A stretch of 64,000 bases of DNA, taken from positions 1 through 64,000 of the forward strand of contig NZ_LZZT01000024.1 in NCBI RefSeq assembly GCF_014170305.1, read 5' to 3'. The notes under the pieces are model-generated. The model ran no database searches. It was not told the DNA's origin and was given only the letters and a program-made list of their open reading frames with translations. The position numbers were made by a program, and so were the translations under genes. Shown piece after piece: positions 43,541 through 52,185 of the stretch. Position 1 is the first letter of the stretch. The number at the start of each line of letters is the position of its first letter. This DNA comes from Achromobacter sp. UMC71. GTDB lineage: Bacteria; Pseudomonadota; Gammaproteobacteria; Burkholderiales; Burkholderiaceae_B.

Positions 43541-44620
43541 ATGACCCATCCGCCACGCCCCGCCAGCGACAACCGGATACCGGCCGCCCCGCGCCGATGC
43601 TCGCCTTGCACGTACACCCTGGCCTGCCTGCTGCTGGCCCTGCCGGGCGCCCAGGCGCTGGCCGCGCCGCAGCAGTGCCCAACGCCGCCGCCCGGGCCGC
43701 GCGACCTGGCAGGCACGGGCTACTACACCGACGCCGCCCATTCCAAGATCGACCCGCAGTTGCAGGCCCGCAATCGCGCCCAAACGCGGCCCCTGGACGA
43801 CTACGCGCAGCGCATCGCCACGATGTCCGACGCCTATCTGGCCAATGGCGACGCCGCCGCCGGCCGCTGCGCCCAGGCCTGGCTGGCCGCGTGGGCGCAG
43901 GACGGCGCGATGCTGGGCCGGATGATCCGCGGCAACAATGACCAGCCCGACTACATGCGCCAGTGGACGCACGGCGCCGCCGCCCTGGCCTACCTGAAGA
44001 CCCTGCCGCTGGCCACGCCGGCGCAGCGCGGCATCATCGAACCCTGGCTGCGCCAGTTGTCCCGCGCCAACCAAGCCTACTGGGACGACCCCAGGCACAA
44101 GCGCAACAACCACTACTACTGGACGGGCGTCGGCATCATGGCCACCGCCGTGGCCAAGCACGACGAAGCCCTGCTGCGCACCGCGCAGGCGATCTACCGC
44201 AAGGGCGTGGATGATATCCAGGCCGACGGTAGCCTGCCCATGGAAATGGCACGCGGCGGGCGCGCCCTGCACTACCACGACTACGCCGCCGCGCCGCTGG
44301 TGATGATGGCCGAGCTGGCCTACGAAAGCGGCCAGAACTGGTATGCGTACCAGGACGGCGCGCTTGGCCGGCTGGCGCGGCGCATCGCCGACGGATACCG
44401 CGACAGCGCCTGGTTCGCACAACACGCCGGAACGCCGCAGCAGCCCGAGCGCCCCCACGGATCCAGCGGCTGGGTCGAGTTCTATCGCCAGCACGCCGCG
44501 GACCCGCGCGAATTCGACGCCCTGCATGCGGACGGCCCCTTCAAGGATCCCCGCCTGGGCGGCAACCTGACCTTGATGGCCCGCCACGGCATCCTGCCCC
44601 AGCCCGCGCCGACACCCTGA
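43541..44620 (+). CDS. Alginate lyase-like (PL5) secreted protein
   Basis: A 359-residue protein of the poly(mannuronate) lyase family. After a 20-residue polar start, a signal segment (TLACLLLALPGAQALA) precedes the mature alpha/alpha-barrel. The catalytic region RNNHYYWTGVGIMATAVA matches the PL5 motif with Asn and His, and ARGGRALHYHDYA is the second conserved block. AlgL cleaves mannuronate-rich alginate in the periplasm. No alginate biosynthesis gene is present here, so the substrate may be another uronate polymer. The start at 43541 has no obvious ribosome site and an internal start before the signal segment is possible. Confidence 0.82.
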   Translation: MTHPPRPASDNRIPAAPRRCSPCTYTLACLLLALPGAQALAAPQQCPTPPPGPRDLAGTGYYTDAAHSKIDPQLQARNRAQTRPLDDYAQRIATMSDAYLANGDAAAGRCAQAWLAAWAQDGAMLGRMIRGNNDQPDYMRQWTHGAAALAYLKTLPLATPAQRGIIEPWLRQLSRANQAYWDDPRHKRNNHYYWTGVGIMATAVAKHDEALLRTAQAIYRKGVDDIQADGSLPMEMARGGRALHYHDYAAAPLVMMAELAYESGQNWYAYQDGALGRLARRIADGYRDSAWFAQHAGTPQQPERPHGSSGWVEFYRQHAADPREFDALHADGPFKDPRLGGNLTLMARHGILPQPAPTP

Positions 44621-44690
44621 CGCAGGCGTACACTGGAAACGTATCCATAGGCTGTACGCGGCCGCCGAGGGGCAGCCGCCGGAGATAACC

Positions 44691-44858
44691 ATGAAACCCA
44701 CCATGACACGCGCGCTGGCGTTGCTGGCCGCCCTCCTGATCCTGGGCGGCTGTTCGTCGCTGGGCCCTGGCGGGCCGCCGCATCCCGGGGCCGCAAATCC
44801 CTACAGCAGCGGCGGCTTCCGCGACGCCGGTCCGAATTATCCGGACACCGGTCCGTAA
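44691..44858 (+). CDS. Small lipoprotein, 55 residues
   Basis: The short gene begins MKPTMTRALALLAALLILGG, giving a signal peptide with lipobox LGGC, then a Gly/Pro-rich tail ending PNYPDTGP. GGAG stands seven bases before the ATG. The tail looks unstructured, as in other tiny outer-membrane lipoproteins of this bacterial group. It lies 70 bases after the alginate-lyase-like gene and may be cotranscribed. No function is known. Confidence 0.75.
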   Translation: MKPTMTRALALLAALLILGGCSSLGPGGPPHPGAANPYSSGGFRDAGPNYPDTGP

Positions 44859-44898
44859 TCAAGCGCCCCTTGACGGCTCGGGCTCCCGATCGCTGGCG

Positions 44899-45108
44899 CT
44901 AGCCAGCAGCGGGGGTTGACCCGGCGGCCCCATCCAGCGAGGCCGCCGGGTCGTTGGCCAACGTGAACCCCTTGCGCACGCGCTGCCAATGCGCATCGCC
45001 GTACAGGCGGCGAAAGCGCACGTTCTCCCGCGATTGCGCATCCGCCAGCGCGGCCAGGCGGTGCGCAATGAAATCCGGGGTCAGCGCAATGCCGCCATCC
45101 ACCGTCAT
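44899..45108 (-). CDS. Hypothetical 69-residue protein downstream of rpmJ2
   Basis: A short open frame with plausible protein character: MTVDGGIALTPDFIAHRLAA, then helices around ADAQSRENVRFRRLYGDAHW and an unstructured Ala/Gly-rich end. It lies 34 bases after the L36 gene on the same strand and could be in its operon. No membrane segment, signal or known domain is seen. Start context is weak, and several other short frames overlap, so it is offered with limited confidence. Confidence 0.45.
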   Translation of the reverse strand: MTVDGGIALTPDFIAHRLAALADAQSRENVRFRRLYGDAHWQRVRKGFTLANDPAASLDGAAGSTPAAG

Positions 45109-45142
45109 GCAGCGATGCCATTGGGCATAGATGCCATGCGCG

Positions 45143-45283
45143 TTACTTGCTCTTCGCGCCGCCCTGGCGCGCCTTGAAGCGCGGATTCGACTTGCAGATC
45201 ACGTAGATGCGCCCGCGGCGTTTGACGACCTGGCAGTCCCGGTGGCGGGTCTTGGCGTCTTTCAGGGAAGAGAGGACTTTCAT
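45143..45283 (-). CDS. rpmJ2: Ribosomal protein L36, zinc-independent (type B) paralogue
   Basis: A 46-residue L36 of the YkgO type: [20 protein letters not shown], then [20 protein letters not shown]. The four-residue zinc ribbon of normal L36 (three Cys and one His) is not present; only Cys17 and Cys30 remain. Such C-minus copies replace the zinc-binding form in the ribosome when zinc is scarce, sparing the metal. A Zur-like palindrome covers its promoter (see the site at 45347-45365). It is too short for routine gene calling at high cutoffs but the identity is clear. Confidence 0.92.
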   Translation of the reverse strand: MKVLSSLKDAKTRHRDCQVVKRRGRIYVICKSNPRFKARQGGAKSK

Positions 45284-45346
45284 GCGGGGCTCCGAAGAAT
45301 GGGAAACGGACCCGATCTCGCATCAAGCAGATCACGGGCCGCTGAT

Positions 45347-45365
45347 AATGATATGTAATAACATT
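45347..45365 (-). promoter_or_regulatory. Probable Zur box over the rpmJ2 promoter
   Basis: The plus strand reads AATGATATG, T, AATAACATT, against the E. coli Zur core AATGTTATA-N-TATAACATT: 15 of 18 half-site positions agree. On the minus strand a promoter is visible: -35 GTGACA (45371-45376), 17-base spacer, -10 TATCAT (45348-45353). The box covers the -10 and part of the spacer, ideal for repression. Confidence 0.75.
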
Positions 45366-45421
45366 CTATTTGTCACGCCAGGCTCACGGCAGGTACTTGC
45401 AGTCATCCCGCTCGCCGGGTA

Positions 45422-45435
45422 AATTGTTGACAATT
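45422..45435. promoter_or_regulatory. GntR operator candidate, site 1
   Basis: A perfect palindrome AATTGT-TG-ACAATT (reads AATTGTTGACAATT) about 62 bases upstream of the GntR start. It shares TTGTTGACA with site 2 at 45485-45498, as expected for autoregulation by a FadR-type protein. Confidence 0.6.
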
Positions 45436-45484
45436 AGCCGCCCAAAGGCGGTTTGCATCGGGTTTTCACCCAGATTAAGAGCAG

Positions 45485-45498
45485 ATTGTTGACACAAT
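45485..45498. promoter_or_regulatory. GntR operator candidate, site 2
   Basis: ATTGTTGACACAAT, an imperfect copy of site 1, running into the GntR start codon at 45497. Binding here would block translation-proximal transcription of the gntR-acnD-prpF operon. Confidence 0.55.
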
Positions 45499-46207
45499 GA
45501 GCAAAGTGCTGACGCTACCCGGCGCCGCGCCTGGCGATAACGAGACCTTGGCGGAACACATCTTCCGCAAGATCCAATCCGCTATCGTCAAAGGCGAAAT
45601 CGCCCCCGGCAGCAAGATCTCCGAACCGGAATTGGCGCGCATCCACGGCGTCAGCCGGGGCCCGCTGCGCGAAGCCCTGCACCGGCTGGAAGGCCAGAAG
45701 CTGCTGGTGCGCGTGCCGCACGCCGGCGCCCGCGTCGTCTCGCTCAGCCCCAAAGAGCTGGCCGAACTCTACGAAATCCGCGAATCCCTCGAAGGCATGG
45801 CCTGCCGCCTGGCCGCCGACCGCATGCCGCCCGCGGAAATTGAAGAACTGCGCCACGTGCTGCTCGCGCACGAAAAAGACGCGGCCTTCCAGGCAGGCAT
45901 CGGCTACTACCAGCAGGAGGGCGACTACGACTTCCATTACCGCATCGTCAAAGGCAGCGGCAACGAGATGCTGTTTCGCATGCTGTGCGACGAACTCTAC
46001 CAACTGGCGCGCATGTACCGCATCCAGTATTCGACCACCCCGAACCGCCCGCGGCAGTCGTATGCCGAGCATCACCGCATTCTTGACGCCATCGCCGACC
46101 GCGATGGCGAGCTGGCTGAACTCCTGATGCGCCGCCACATCCGCGCATCCCGTCTCAACATTGAAAATCAGATCGCTCAGGGCAACCTGAAGCGCACCGA
46201 GGCATGA
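45497..46207 (+). CDS. GntR/FadR-family regulator of acnD-prpF
   Basis: A 236-residue repressor: winged helix at about 18-85 (LAEHIFRKIQSAIVKGEIAP, ELARIHGVSRGPLREALHRLE) and a C-terminal FCD domain (about 95-225) with the metal/ligand residues in DYDFHYRIVKGSGNEML, EHHRILDAIADRD and RRHIRAS. Its stop overlaps the acnD start by four bases (ATGA), so it is the first gene of the operon. Two TTGTTGACA-containing sites flank its promoter. In this bacterial group, GntR regulators of methylcitrate genes respond to pathway acids; the ligand here is inferred to be methylcitrate or a related tricarboxylate. Confidence 0.9.
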   Translation: MSKVLTLPGAAPGDNETLAEHIFRKIQSAIVKGEIAPGSKISEPELARIHGVSRGPLREALHRLEGQKLLVRVPHAGARVVSLSPKELAELYEIRESLEGMACRLAADRMPPAEIEELRHVLLAHEKDAAFQAGIGYYQQEGDYDFHYRIVKGSGNEMLFRMLCDELYQLARMYRIQYSTTPNRPRQSYAEHHRILDAIADRDGELAELLMRRHIRASRLNIENQIAQGNLKRTEA

Positions 46208-48819
46208 ACAAATCCTATCGCAAGCCCCTGCCCGGCACCCGCCTGGACTACTTCGACACCCGTGCCGCCGTGGACGCGATCGCGCCCGGCGCCTACGACC
46301 GCCTGCCCTATACCTCGCGCGTGCACGCCGAGAACCTGGTGCGCCGCTGCGACCCCGCGATGCTGACCGATGCGCTCAAGCAGCTGATCGAACGCCGCCG
46401 CGACCTGGACTTCCCGTGGTATCCGGCCCGCGTGGTCTGTCATGACATTCTCGGCCAGACCGCGCTGGTCGACCTGGCGGGCCTGCGCGACGCCATCGCC
46501 GACATGGGCGGCGACCCCGCCAAGGTCAACCCGGTGGTGCCGGTGCAGCTGATCGTGGACCACTCGCTGGCCGTGGAATACGGCGGCAATGACCCCGACG
46601 CCTTCGAGAAGAACCGCGCCGTCGAAGACCGCCGCAACGAAGACCGCTTCCACTTCATCGACTGGACCAAGCAGGCCTTCCGCAACATCGAAGTCGTGCC
46701 CCCGGGCAACGGCATCATGCACCAGATCAACCTGGAGCGGATGTCCCCGGTCATCTACACGCAAGACGGCGTGGCCTTCCCCGACACCCTGGTCGGCACC
46801 GACAGCCACACCCCGCACGTGGACGCGCTGGGCGTCATCGCCATCGGCGTGGGCGGACTGGAAGCCGAAAACGTCATGCTGGGCCGCGCCTCGTGGATGC
46901 GCCTGCCCGACATCATCGGCGTCGAACTCTCGGGCCGCGCGCAACCCGGCATCACCGCCACCGACGTGGTGCTGACCCTGACCGAATTCCTGCGCAGGGA
47001 AAAGGTGGTGGGCGCCTACCTGGAGTTCTACGGCGAAGGCGCCGCCAGCCTGACCTTGGGCGACCGCGCCACCATCTCGAACATGGCCCCGGAATACGGC
47101 GCCACGGCCGCGATGTTCTCCATCGACCAGCAGACCATCGACTACCTGCGCCTGACCGGCCGCGAAGACGAGCAGATCGCGCTGGTGGAAACCTACGCCA
47201 AGACTGCGGGCCTGTGGTCCGACAGCCTGAAGACCGCCGAATACGAACGCGTGCTGCGCTTTGACCTGTCGACCGTGGTGCGCACCCTGGCCGGCCCGTC
47301 CAACCCGCACCGCCGCTTGCCCGTGGCCGACCTGGCCGAACGCGGCATCGCCGGCGCCGTCGAGAACCAGCCCGGCCTGATGCCCGACGGCGCCGTCATC
47401 ATCGCCGCCATCACCAGCTGCACCAACACCAGCAACCCGCGCAACGTCATCGCCGCGGGCCTGCTGGCGCGCAATGCCAACCGCGCCGGCCTGACCCGCA
47501 AGCCCTGGGTCAAGAGCTCGCTGGCGCCAGGCTCGAAGGCCGTCGCCCTGTACCTTGACGAAGCCGGCCTGACCGAAGACCTGGAAAAGCTCGGCTTCGG
47601 CGTCGTGGCGTTCGCCTGTACCACGTGCAACGGCATGTCGGGCGCGCTGGACCCGGTGATTCAGCAGGAAATCATCGACCGCGACCTCTACGCCACCGCG
47701 GTGCTGTCCGGCAACCGCAACTTCGACGGCCGCATCCACCCCTACGCCAAGCAGGCCTTCCTGGCCTCGCCGCCGTTGGTGGTGGCCTACGCCATTGCCG
47801 GCACCATCCGCTTTGATATCGAACGCGACGTGCTGGGCACCACCGCTGATGGGCGCGAGATCCGCCTGAAGGACATCTGGCCTACCGATGCCGAGATCGA
47901 CGCCACGGTAAAGGCCGCCGTCAAACCCGAACAGTTCCGCAAGGTCTACGCGCCCATGTTCGGCATCCAGAAAGAACGCACCGCCGGCATCAGCCCCCTG
48001 TACGCCTGGCGCGCGCAAAGCACCTACATCCGCCGCCCGCCGTACTGGGAAGGCGCGCTGGCCGGCGAGCGCACGCTGCGCGGCATGCTGCCGCTGGCCG
48101 TGCTGGGCGACAACATCACCACCGACCATCTGTCGCCGTCCAACGCCATCCTGATGGACAGCGCCGCGGGCGAATACCTGCACAAAATGGGGCTGCCCGA
48201 AGAGGACTTCAACTCATACGCCACCCACCGCGGCGACCACCTGACGGCGCAGCGCGCGACCTTCGCCAATCCCAAGCTCTTCAACGAGATGGTGAAAAAC
48301 GCGGACGGCACGGTCAAGCAGGGTTCGCTGGCTCGCGTTGAACCCGAAGGCAAGGAAATGCGCATGTGGGAAGCCATCGAAACCTACATGGACCGCAAGC
48401 AGCCGCTGATCATCGTGGCCGGCGCCGACTACGGCCAAGGTTCTTCGCGCGACTGGGCCGCCAAGGGCGTGCGCCTGGCCGGCGTCGAAGCCATCGCCGC
48501 CGAGGGCTTCGAACGCATCCACCGCACCAACCTGATCGGCATGGGCGTGCTGCCGCTGGAATTCAAGCCGGGCGTGAACCGCAAGACGCTGGCCCTGGAC
48601 GGCACCGAAAGCTACGACGTGGTCGGCGAACGCAAGCCGCGCGCCGACCTGACGCTGGTCGTGCACCGGCGCAACGGCGAAACGCTGCAGGTGCCGATGA
48701 CCTGCCGCCTGGACACCGCCGAGGAAGTCTCCATCTACGAGGCCGGCGGCGTGCTGCAGCGCTTTGCCCAGGACTTCCTGGAGGCCGAATCGGCCGGCTC
48801 GGCCAAGCAGGCCGGCTGA
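46204..48819 (+). CDS. acnD: Fe/S-dependent 2-methylisocitrate dehydratase AcnD
   Basis: An 871-residue aconitase-superfamily enzyme. It begins MNKSYRKPLPGTRLDYFDTR, as AcnD does. The 4Fe-4S ligands are visible in ITSCTNTSNP and ACTTCNGMSG, and the swivel domain has GADYGQGSSRDWAAKG. AcnD dehydrates 2-methylcitrate to 2-methyl-trans-aconitate in propionate breakdown and works with PrpF. It is coupled to the upstream GntR gene by a four-base overlap and followed by prpF after 71 bases. Methylcitrate synthase and methylisocitrate lyase genes (prpC, prpB) are not beside it, unlike many other prp operons. Confidence 0.94.
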   Translation: MNKSYRKPLPGTRLDYFDTRAAVDAIAPGAYDRLPYTSRVHAENLVRRCDPAMLTDALKQLIERRRDLDFPWYPARVVCHDILGQTALVDLAGLRDAIADMGGDPAKVNPVVPVQLIVDHSLAVEYGGNDPDAFEKNRAVEDRRNEDRFHFIDWTKQAFRNIEVVPPGNGIMHQINLERMSPVIYTQDGVAFPDTLVGTDSHTPHVDALGVIAIGVGGLEAENVMLGRASWMRLPDIIGVELSGRAQPGITATDVVLTLTEFLRREKVVGAYLEFYGEGAASLTLGDRATISNMAPEYGATAAMFSIDQQTIDYLRLTGREDEQIALVETYAKTAGLWSDSLKTAEYERVLRFDLSTVVRTLAGPSNPHRRLPVADLAERGIAGAVENQPGLMPDGAVIIAAITSCTNTSNPRNVIAAGLLARNANRAGLTRKPWVKSSLAPGSKAVALYLDEAGLTEDLEKLGFGVVAFACTTCNGMSGALDPVIQQEIIDRDLYATAVLSGNRNFDGRIHPYAKQAFLASPPLVVAYAIAGTIRFDIERDVLGTTADGREIRLKDIWPTDAEIDATVKAAVKPEQFRKVYAPMFGIQKERTAGISPLYAWRAQSTYIRRPPYWEGALAGERTLRGMLPLAVLGDNITTDHLSPSNAILMDSAAGEYLHKMGLPEEDFNSYATHRGDHLTAQRATFANPKLFNEMVKNADGTVKQGSLARVEPEGKEMRMWEAIETYMDRKQPLIIVAGADYGQGSSRDWAAKGVRLAGVEAIAAEGFERIHRTNLIGMGVLPLEFKPGVNRKTLALDGTESYDVVGERKPRADLTLVVHRRNGETLQVPMTCRLDTAEEVSIYEAGGVLQRFAQDFLEAESAGSAKQAG

Positions 48820-48890
48820 TCCCCGCATCCAACACCCAGGCGGGCGCCCCGCGCGCCCGCCGCCCACGTTCAAGACATCAGGACTGCCCC

Positions 48891-50075
48891 ATGGCCCACG
48901 CACCCCAGATCAAGATCCCCGCCACCTACATGCGCGGCGGCACCAGCAAAGGCGTGTTCTTCAAGCTGGACGAACTGCCCGAATCCGCCCGCGTGCCGGG
49001 CCCGGCCCGCGATGCGCTGCTGATGCGCGTCATCGGCAGCCCCGATCCCTACGGCAAGCAGATCGACGGCATGGGCGCGGCCACCTCCAGCACCAGCAAG
49101 ACGGTCATCGTCGGCAAGAGCACTCGCCCGGATCACGACGTGGACTACCTGTTCGGCCAGGTCTCCATCGACCAGGCGTTCGTGGACTGGAGCGGCAACT
49201 GCGGCAACCTGTCCGCCGCGGTTGGCCCCTTCGCCATCACCAACGGCCTGATCGATCCGGCCCGCGTGCCGCACAACGGCATCGCCGTGGTGCGCATCTG
49301 GCAGGCCAACATCCAGAAAACCATCATCGCCCATGTGCCCATCACAGACGGCGCCGTGCAGGAAACCGGCGACTTCGAACTGGACGGCGTGACCTTCCCC
49401 GCCGCCGAGCTGCAGCTGGAATTCATGAACCCGGCCGAAGAAGGCGACGGCGGCTCGATGTTCCCCACCGGCAATCTGGTGGACGACCTGGAAGTGCCCG
49501 GCGTGGGCACCTTCAAGGCCACCATGATCAATTCCGGCATCCCCACCATCTTCCTGAACGCCGACGCGCTGGGCTACACCGGCGCCGAGCTGCAGGACGA
49601 CATCAACGGCGACGCCGCCGCGCTGGCCCGCTTTGAAACCATCCGCGCGCACGGCGCGCTGCGCATGGGCCTGATCAAGAACCTGGAAGAAGCCGCCGCC
49701 CGCCAACACACGCCCAAGGTCGCCTTCGTCGCCGGCCCCAAGGCCTACACCGCGTCCAGCGGCAAGCAGATCGGCGCGGGCGACATCGACGTGCTGGTGC
49801 GCGCGCTGTCCATGGGCAAGCTGCACCACGCCATGATGGGCACCGCGTCGGTCGCCATCGCCACCGCCGCCGCCGTGCCCGGCACGCTGGTCAACCTGGC
49901 CGCTGGCGGCGGCCAGCGCGACCAGGTCTGCTTCGGTCACCCGTCGGGCACCCTGCGCGTGGGCGCCGAGGCCCAATTGGTCGACGGCGAATGGACCGTC
50001 ACCAAGGCCATCATGAGCCGCAGCGCGCGTGTGCTGATGGAAGGCCGCGTACACGTGCCGCGAACAGGGTTCTAA
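48891..50075 (+). CDS. prpF: 2-methylaconitate cis-trans isomerase PrpF
   Basis: A 394-residue member of the PrpF/DapF-like fold family. The N-terminal KIPATYMRGGTSKGVFFKLD, the glycine-rich SPDPYGKQIDGMGAATSSTSK, and CGNLSAAVGPFAI with its Cys are typical; the C-terminal GHPSGTLRVGAEAQ closes the second lobe. It isomerises the trans-aconitate product of AcnD to the cis form used by aconitase. The frame is open far upstream inside acnD, but the start at 48891 with AGGA upstream and the conserved MRGG start is clear. Confidence 0.94.
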   Translation: MAHAPQIKIPATYMRGGTSKGVFFKLDELPESARVPGPARDALLMRVIGSPDPYGKQIDGMGAATSSTSKTVIVGKSTRPDHDVDYLFGQVSIDQAFVDWSGNCGNLSAAVGPFAITNGLIDPARVPHNGIAVVRIWQANIQKTIIAHVPITDGAVQETGDFELDGVTFPAAELQLEFMNPAEEGDGGSMFPTGNLVDDLEVPGVGTFKATMINSGIPTIFLNADALGYTGAELQDDINGDAAALARFETIRAHGALRMGLIKNLEEAAARQHTPKVAFVAGPKAYTASSGKQIGAGDIDVLVRALSMGKLHHAMMGTASVAIATAAAVPGTLVNLAAGGGQRDQVCFGHPSGTLRVGAEAQLVDGEWTVTKAIMSRSARVLMEGRVHVPRTGF

Positions 50076-50187
50076 GTCTGTTGGCGCGTTGCCTGCAAGC
50101 CGCTAGCGGCGGGCGACGCGAGATATCCCCGTCGGCAGGCGCCCTGCGGTATTCTCTGGCGCAATGCTCCCACCGACGGAATTTTTC

Positions 50188-52185
50188 ATGGCATGCCTCG
50201 GCGTCCTCCGCGCCCTCCACGGGATCCAGACCGGACTGATCGGCGTGACGCTGCTCGCATCCGCCGGTGCCGCCGCGCAATCCACCACCATCCTGATGGC
50301 CCCAGCGCCGGGCGCCACCTACGTCCACGGCCGCTACTACCTGATTGCGCAACCGTACGCGGCCGTGCGGGCCGACCTTGAAAAGGGCCTGTCCGGCCCG
50401 GGCCTGGGCGGCTTTCAGCCGCGCGACGACACCGCCCCCGTGTCGGCCATGGAGTTTTACTGGGCGCAAGTCGCCGCCAGCCATCTGCCCGACGTAAAGC
50501 GGGCGCTGGACAGCCAGGCCAGCCACAATGCCGATCCGGTCCTGGACCAGGCCCTGGCGGCCGGCGCCATCATCGCCGGCGAACGCGACGCCTTTCGCGC
50601 AGCCATCGCCCGCCAGCCCGAGTACGCCAACGAGGCCATCAAGTCCCTGCCGTTCTTCTCGCAGCCGGTGCCGCGCTGGTCGTTCGAGCGCCAACGCGAA
50701 AAGTCCAGCCGCACACAGGTCGACTACGGGACCGTCATGGACGTATCGGCCCTGACCGGCCGCGCGCCGCTCACCCTGGTCTGGTATGGCGGCGCCGCCA
50801 CCACCGTCACCCGGCATTTCCGCATGACCAGCTGCATGGTCGGCGTGGCCTGCTTTCCCGATCCGCACATCGAACGCAACGCCAAGACGGAAGAGCACGC
50901 CGACCCCGCGCTGGACCGCTACGTCGCCAGCCTGACGCAACGCCTGCAAGCCCTGCCCCCGACCGACGCCGACCGGGTCATGCAGGCCTATTTCGACGCC
51001 TATGCGCGGGACCGGGCCGCCGCTGTCCCGGCTCCCGCCGCCGCTCTCGCCACGCTGCCCGAAACCACGTTGCAGGGTGCCAGCCTGCCCGCCGATGAAT
51101 CCGACGTGCGCCGCTACGACAACGACAATTGGCGGCTGGTAGCGCTGCCCGACGGCAGCCTGCTGGCATCCGGCAGCGCCTTGCATCGCTACGTGCCGCG
51201 CGCCAGGCCCTTTACGCCCGCCGTGCCGCCGGCCGGCGCGGATTCCTCATCCGCCAACCGCGCAGCCCCGGACGCTGCGGCCAACGCGATCGACCGCCAG
51301 GGCGGCCCGGCCGGCTTCGGCATCAGCGGCCCGCTCAAGGTCGGCGCGGACGGTCAGGTGTGGGCGCAAGGCATGCGCGAAGACGGCGCGCGGCAACTGC
51401 TGAACTGGCGGCCCGGCCAGCGCCAGGCCGCCGTCGTCGCGCTGGACGCCTCGATGCCGGATCGCCGCATCGACGACTGGACCCTGCCTGCCCGCGGCGG
51501 CGTGGCCCTGCGCGTGGGCGACACTTTCTTCACCGTGACGCCCCAAGGCCGCTGGACCCAGCGCCACTGGGACGCCTCGCTGCGCCGCAAGGCCAGCGAC
51601 ACACTCGAAAACGCCATGCCCTGGCTCTACGGCGACGCCATCCAGTTCGGCGACGGCCTGTTCTGGGCGACCGACCGCGATGGCTACGGCATCGACCCAG
51701 CCACGGCGCGTGTGACCGCTAGCTTCAAGACCCGCAGCAACAAGCTCTTTTTCGGCAGCCACCGCGCCAACTGGGCGCTGGCCATTGCCGAAACGCCCGA
51801 CGGGCGGCGCCTGCGCGCCATTGACCTGGCCACCGGCCAGGCCCGCTTCGACCTGGAAACGCCGGCCGTCTATTACACGTCCAGCGCCGCGCGCAGCGCG
51901 CACGGCCGCCTGCTCGCGGTCAGCGGCGCGGACAACACGGTGGTGGTGCTGGATATGGCCGAGAACAAGCTGCTGCTCAACCTGCGCGCGCCCAAGGAGA
52001 CCAGCGTCAGCGCCATGGCGTTTTCCTGGAAAGGCGACACGCTCTGGATCTACGCCCGCCCCGTCGGCAACAACGGCGCCACCCAGCTCATCGCCTGGGA
52101 CGTGCCGGCGGGCCTGCGCGACGCCGCGCAAGGCCAGGACATTCCCGACCAGTTGCGCTGCGGCTATTCGATGGAATGCCGCTAA
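50188..52185 (+). CDS. Secreted propeller-like protein of unknown function
   Basis: A 665-residue exported protein. A signal peptide (about 1-31) ends ASAGAAAQ. Residues ~35-290 form a domain I do not recognise, starting STTILMAPAPGATYVHGRYY. The remaining part has repeated strand patterns and motifs such as LVALPDGSLLASGSALHRYV and LLAVSGADNTVVVLDMAENK that suggest a WD40/quinoprotein-like beta-propeller. It follows prpF by 112 bases and may be independent of it. The start at 50188 is set by the signal peptide; an ATG at 50164 would add eight residues. It overlaps the convergent lyase gene by four bases. Confidence 0.7.
   Translation: MACLGVLRALHGIQTGLIGVTLLASAGAAAQSTTILMAPAPGATYVHGRYYLIAQPYAAVRADLEKGLSGPGLGGFQPRDDTAPVSAMEFYWAQVAASHLPDVKRALDSQASHNADPVLDQALAAGAIIAGERDAFRAAIARQPEYANEAIKSLPFFSQPVPRWSFERQREKSSRTQVDYGTVMDVSALTGRAPLTLVWYGGAATTVTRHFRMTSCMVGVACFPDPHIERNAKTEEHADPALDRYVASLTQRLQALPPTDADRVMQAYFDAYARDRAAAVPAPAAALATLPETTLQGASLPADESDVRRYDNDNWRLVALPDGSLLASGSALHRYVPRARPFTPAVPPAGADSSSANRAAPDAAANAIDRQGGPAGFGISGPLKVGADGQVWAQGMREDGARQLLNWRPGQRQAAVVALDASMPDRRIDDWTLPARGGVALRVGDTFFTVTPQGRWTQRHWDASLRRKASDTLENAMPWLYGDAIQFGDGLFWATDRDGYGIDPATARVTASFKTRSNKLFFGSHRANWALAIAETPDGRRLRAIDLATGQARFDLETPAVYYTSSAARSAHGRLLAVSGADNTVVVLDMAENKLLLNLRAPKETSVSAMAFSWKGDTLWIYARPVGNNGATQLIAWDVPAGLRDAAQGQDIPDQLRCGYSMECR

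Noticed and set aside
46177-48183. A 668-codon open frame antisense to acnD
   Set aside because: It mirrors acnD codons and is rich in Val, Gly, His and Asp with no domain; acnD itself is unmistakable.
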